Translations under genes and position numbers: made by a program
Part shown: one piece after another, positions 15,454 to 15,605 of the stretch
Numbering within the stretch: position 1 is the stretch's first letter
How the letters are laid out: the number at the start of each line of letters is the position of its first letter
The notes under the pieces: model-generated
What the model saw: the letters and a program-made list of their open reading frames with translations, nothing else
Database searches by the model: none
What the model was told of the DNA's origin: nothing
Assembly: GCA_002353575.1 (NCBI GenBank)
Contig: DEJQ01000015.1
Location: 331-15,935, forward strand
Direction of reading: 5' to 3'
Length of the DNA stretch: 15,605 bases
Source: Prevotellaceae bacterium UBA2744
GTDB taxonomy: Bacteria; Bacteroidota; Bacteroidia; Bacteroidales; Bacteroidaceae

Positions 15454-15605
15454 ATGAAAAGAATTTTTGAAAGAGCGATGGTTGCCATACTTGTTCTCGG
15501 CACAGTCTTTCTTACAGCCTGTTCTGATGAAGATAATGGCGATAAACAAGCAGATTCCAGCGGTGTAAGCACGTCGCTTTTGGTAGCTACAGACCGGCAT
15601 GAGGC
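15454..15605 (+). CDS. N-terminus of a lipoprotein, probably a calcineurin-like phosphoesterase (cut by window)
   Basis: The ATG at 15454 opens MKRIFERAMVAILVLGTVFL, then TACSDEDNGD: a type II signal peptide with lipid cysteine at residue 23 and a strongly acidic surface-export signal. After a short linker comes STSLLVATDRHEA, where the frame runs off the right edge. A hydrophobic strand followed by D-x-H is the first metal-binding motif of calcineurin-like metallophosphoesterases, and TDRHE is familiar from Bacteroidales lipoproteins of that family; with only 50 codons this stays tentative. An in-frame ATG at 15433 would add seven residues (MKFSNNP). That ATG overlaps, as ATGA, the stop of a 17-codon ORF starting at 15383, so a coupled start there is possible. 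It has its own promoter at 15338-15369. Confidence 0.6.
   Translation, partial: MKRIFERAMVAILVLGTVFLTACSDEDNGDKQADSSGVSTSLLVATDRHE

Noticed and set aside
1..15605. CRISPR arrays, tRNA or rRNA genes, complete insertion sequences
   Set aside because: No regularly spaced repeat-spacer array, no cloverleaf or rRNA-like sequence, and no transposase or integrase frame was seen on either strand.

Overview
The window looks like a Prevotella or close Bacteroidales relative. The evidence is: two well-formed Bacteroidetes-type promoters (TTG, about 20-21 bp, TAnnTTTG); mostly A/T-rich leaders in place of Shine-Dalgarno sites; five intact or partial lipoproteins plus one broken one, all with an acidic stretch right after the lipidated cysteine (typical of Bacteroidetes surface lipoproteins); a membrane-embedded AraC-type regulator; and a giant secreted protein ending in the WYSLSG...GVYIYNGK-type tail common in Prevotella. 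These assignments come from reading the sequence, not from searches.

Layout. Positions 1-984 (minus strand) hold most of a 7-TM AraC/XylS-type regulator, cut by the window edge. The divergent intergenic region (985-1439) carries two pairs of direct repeats, each with a 21-bp period, just upstream of a near-perfect promoter (1215-1246) that faces right. From there run, on the plus strand: a possible 34-residue ORF (1275-1379), a small lipoprotein (1440-2030), a strong hairpin terminator (2055-2088), a short scar that resembles the 3' end of brxF followed by the 5' end of brxC/DUF6079 from a BREX type 3 phage-defence operon (2091-2557), a second small lipoprotein (2573-3124), and a 3390-residue modular surface protein (3168-13340). 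Next come a small lipoprotein that shares a module with the C-terminal part of the giant protein (13383-13865), a 48-residue Bacteroidales-type short peptide gene (13868-14014), and a fimbrillin-like lipoprotein (14025-14870). The right end is AT-rich and disturbed: a frameshifted, truncated lipocalin-like lipoprotein (14925 onward) running into unrelated sequence, then a new promoter (15338-15369) and the first 50 codons of a lipoprotein that probably is a calcineurin-like phosphoesterase.

How it may work together (inference): the divergent membrane regulator may bind the phased repeats and control a surface-display locus made of a giant LamG/GLUG adhesin-like protein and outer-membrane lipoproteins. 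The strongest hints of something new are the phased repeats tied to a membrane-bound AraC protein, the shared module between the giant protein and the next lipoprotein, the short peptide between lipoprotein genes, and the BREX-3-like scar between two lipoprotein genes that may be diverged paralogues.
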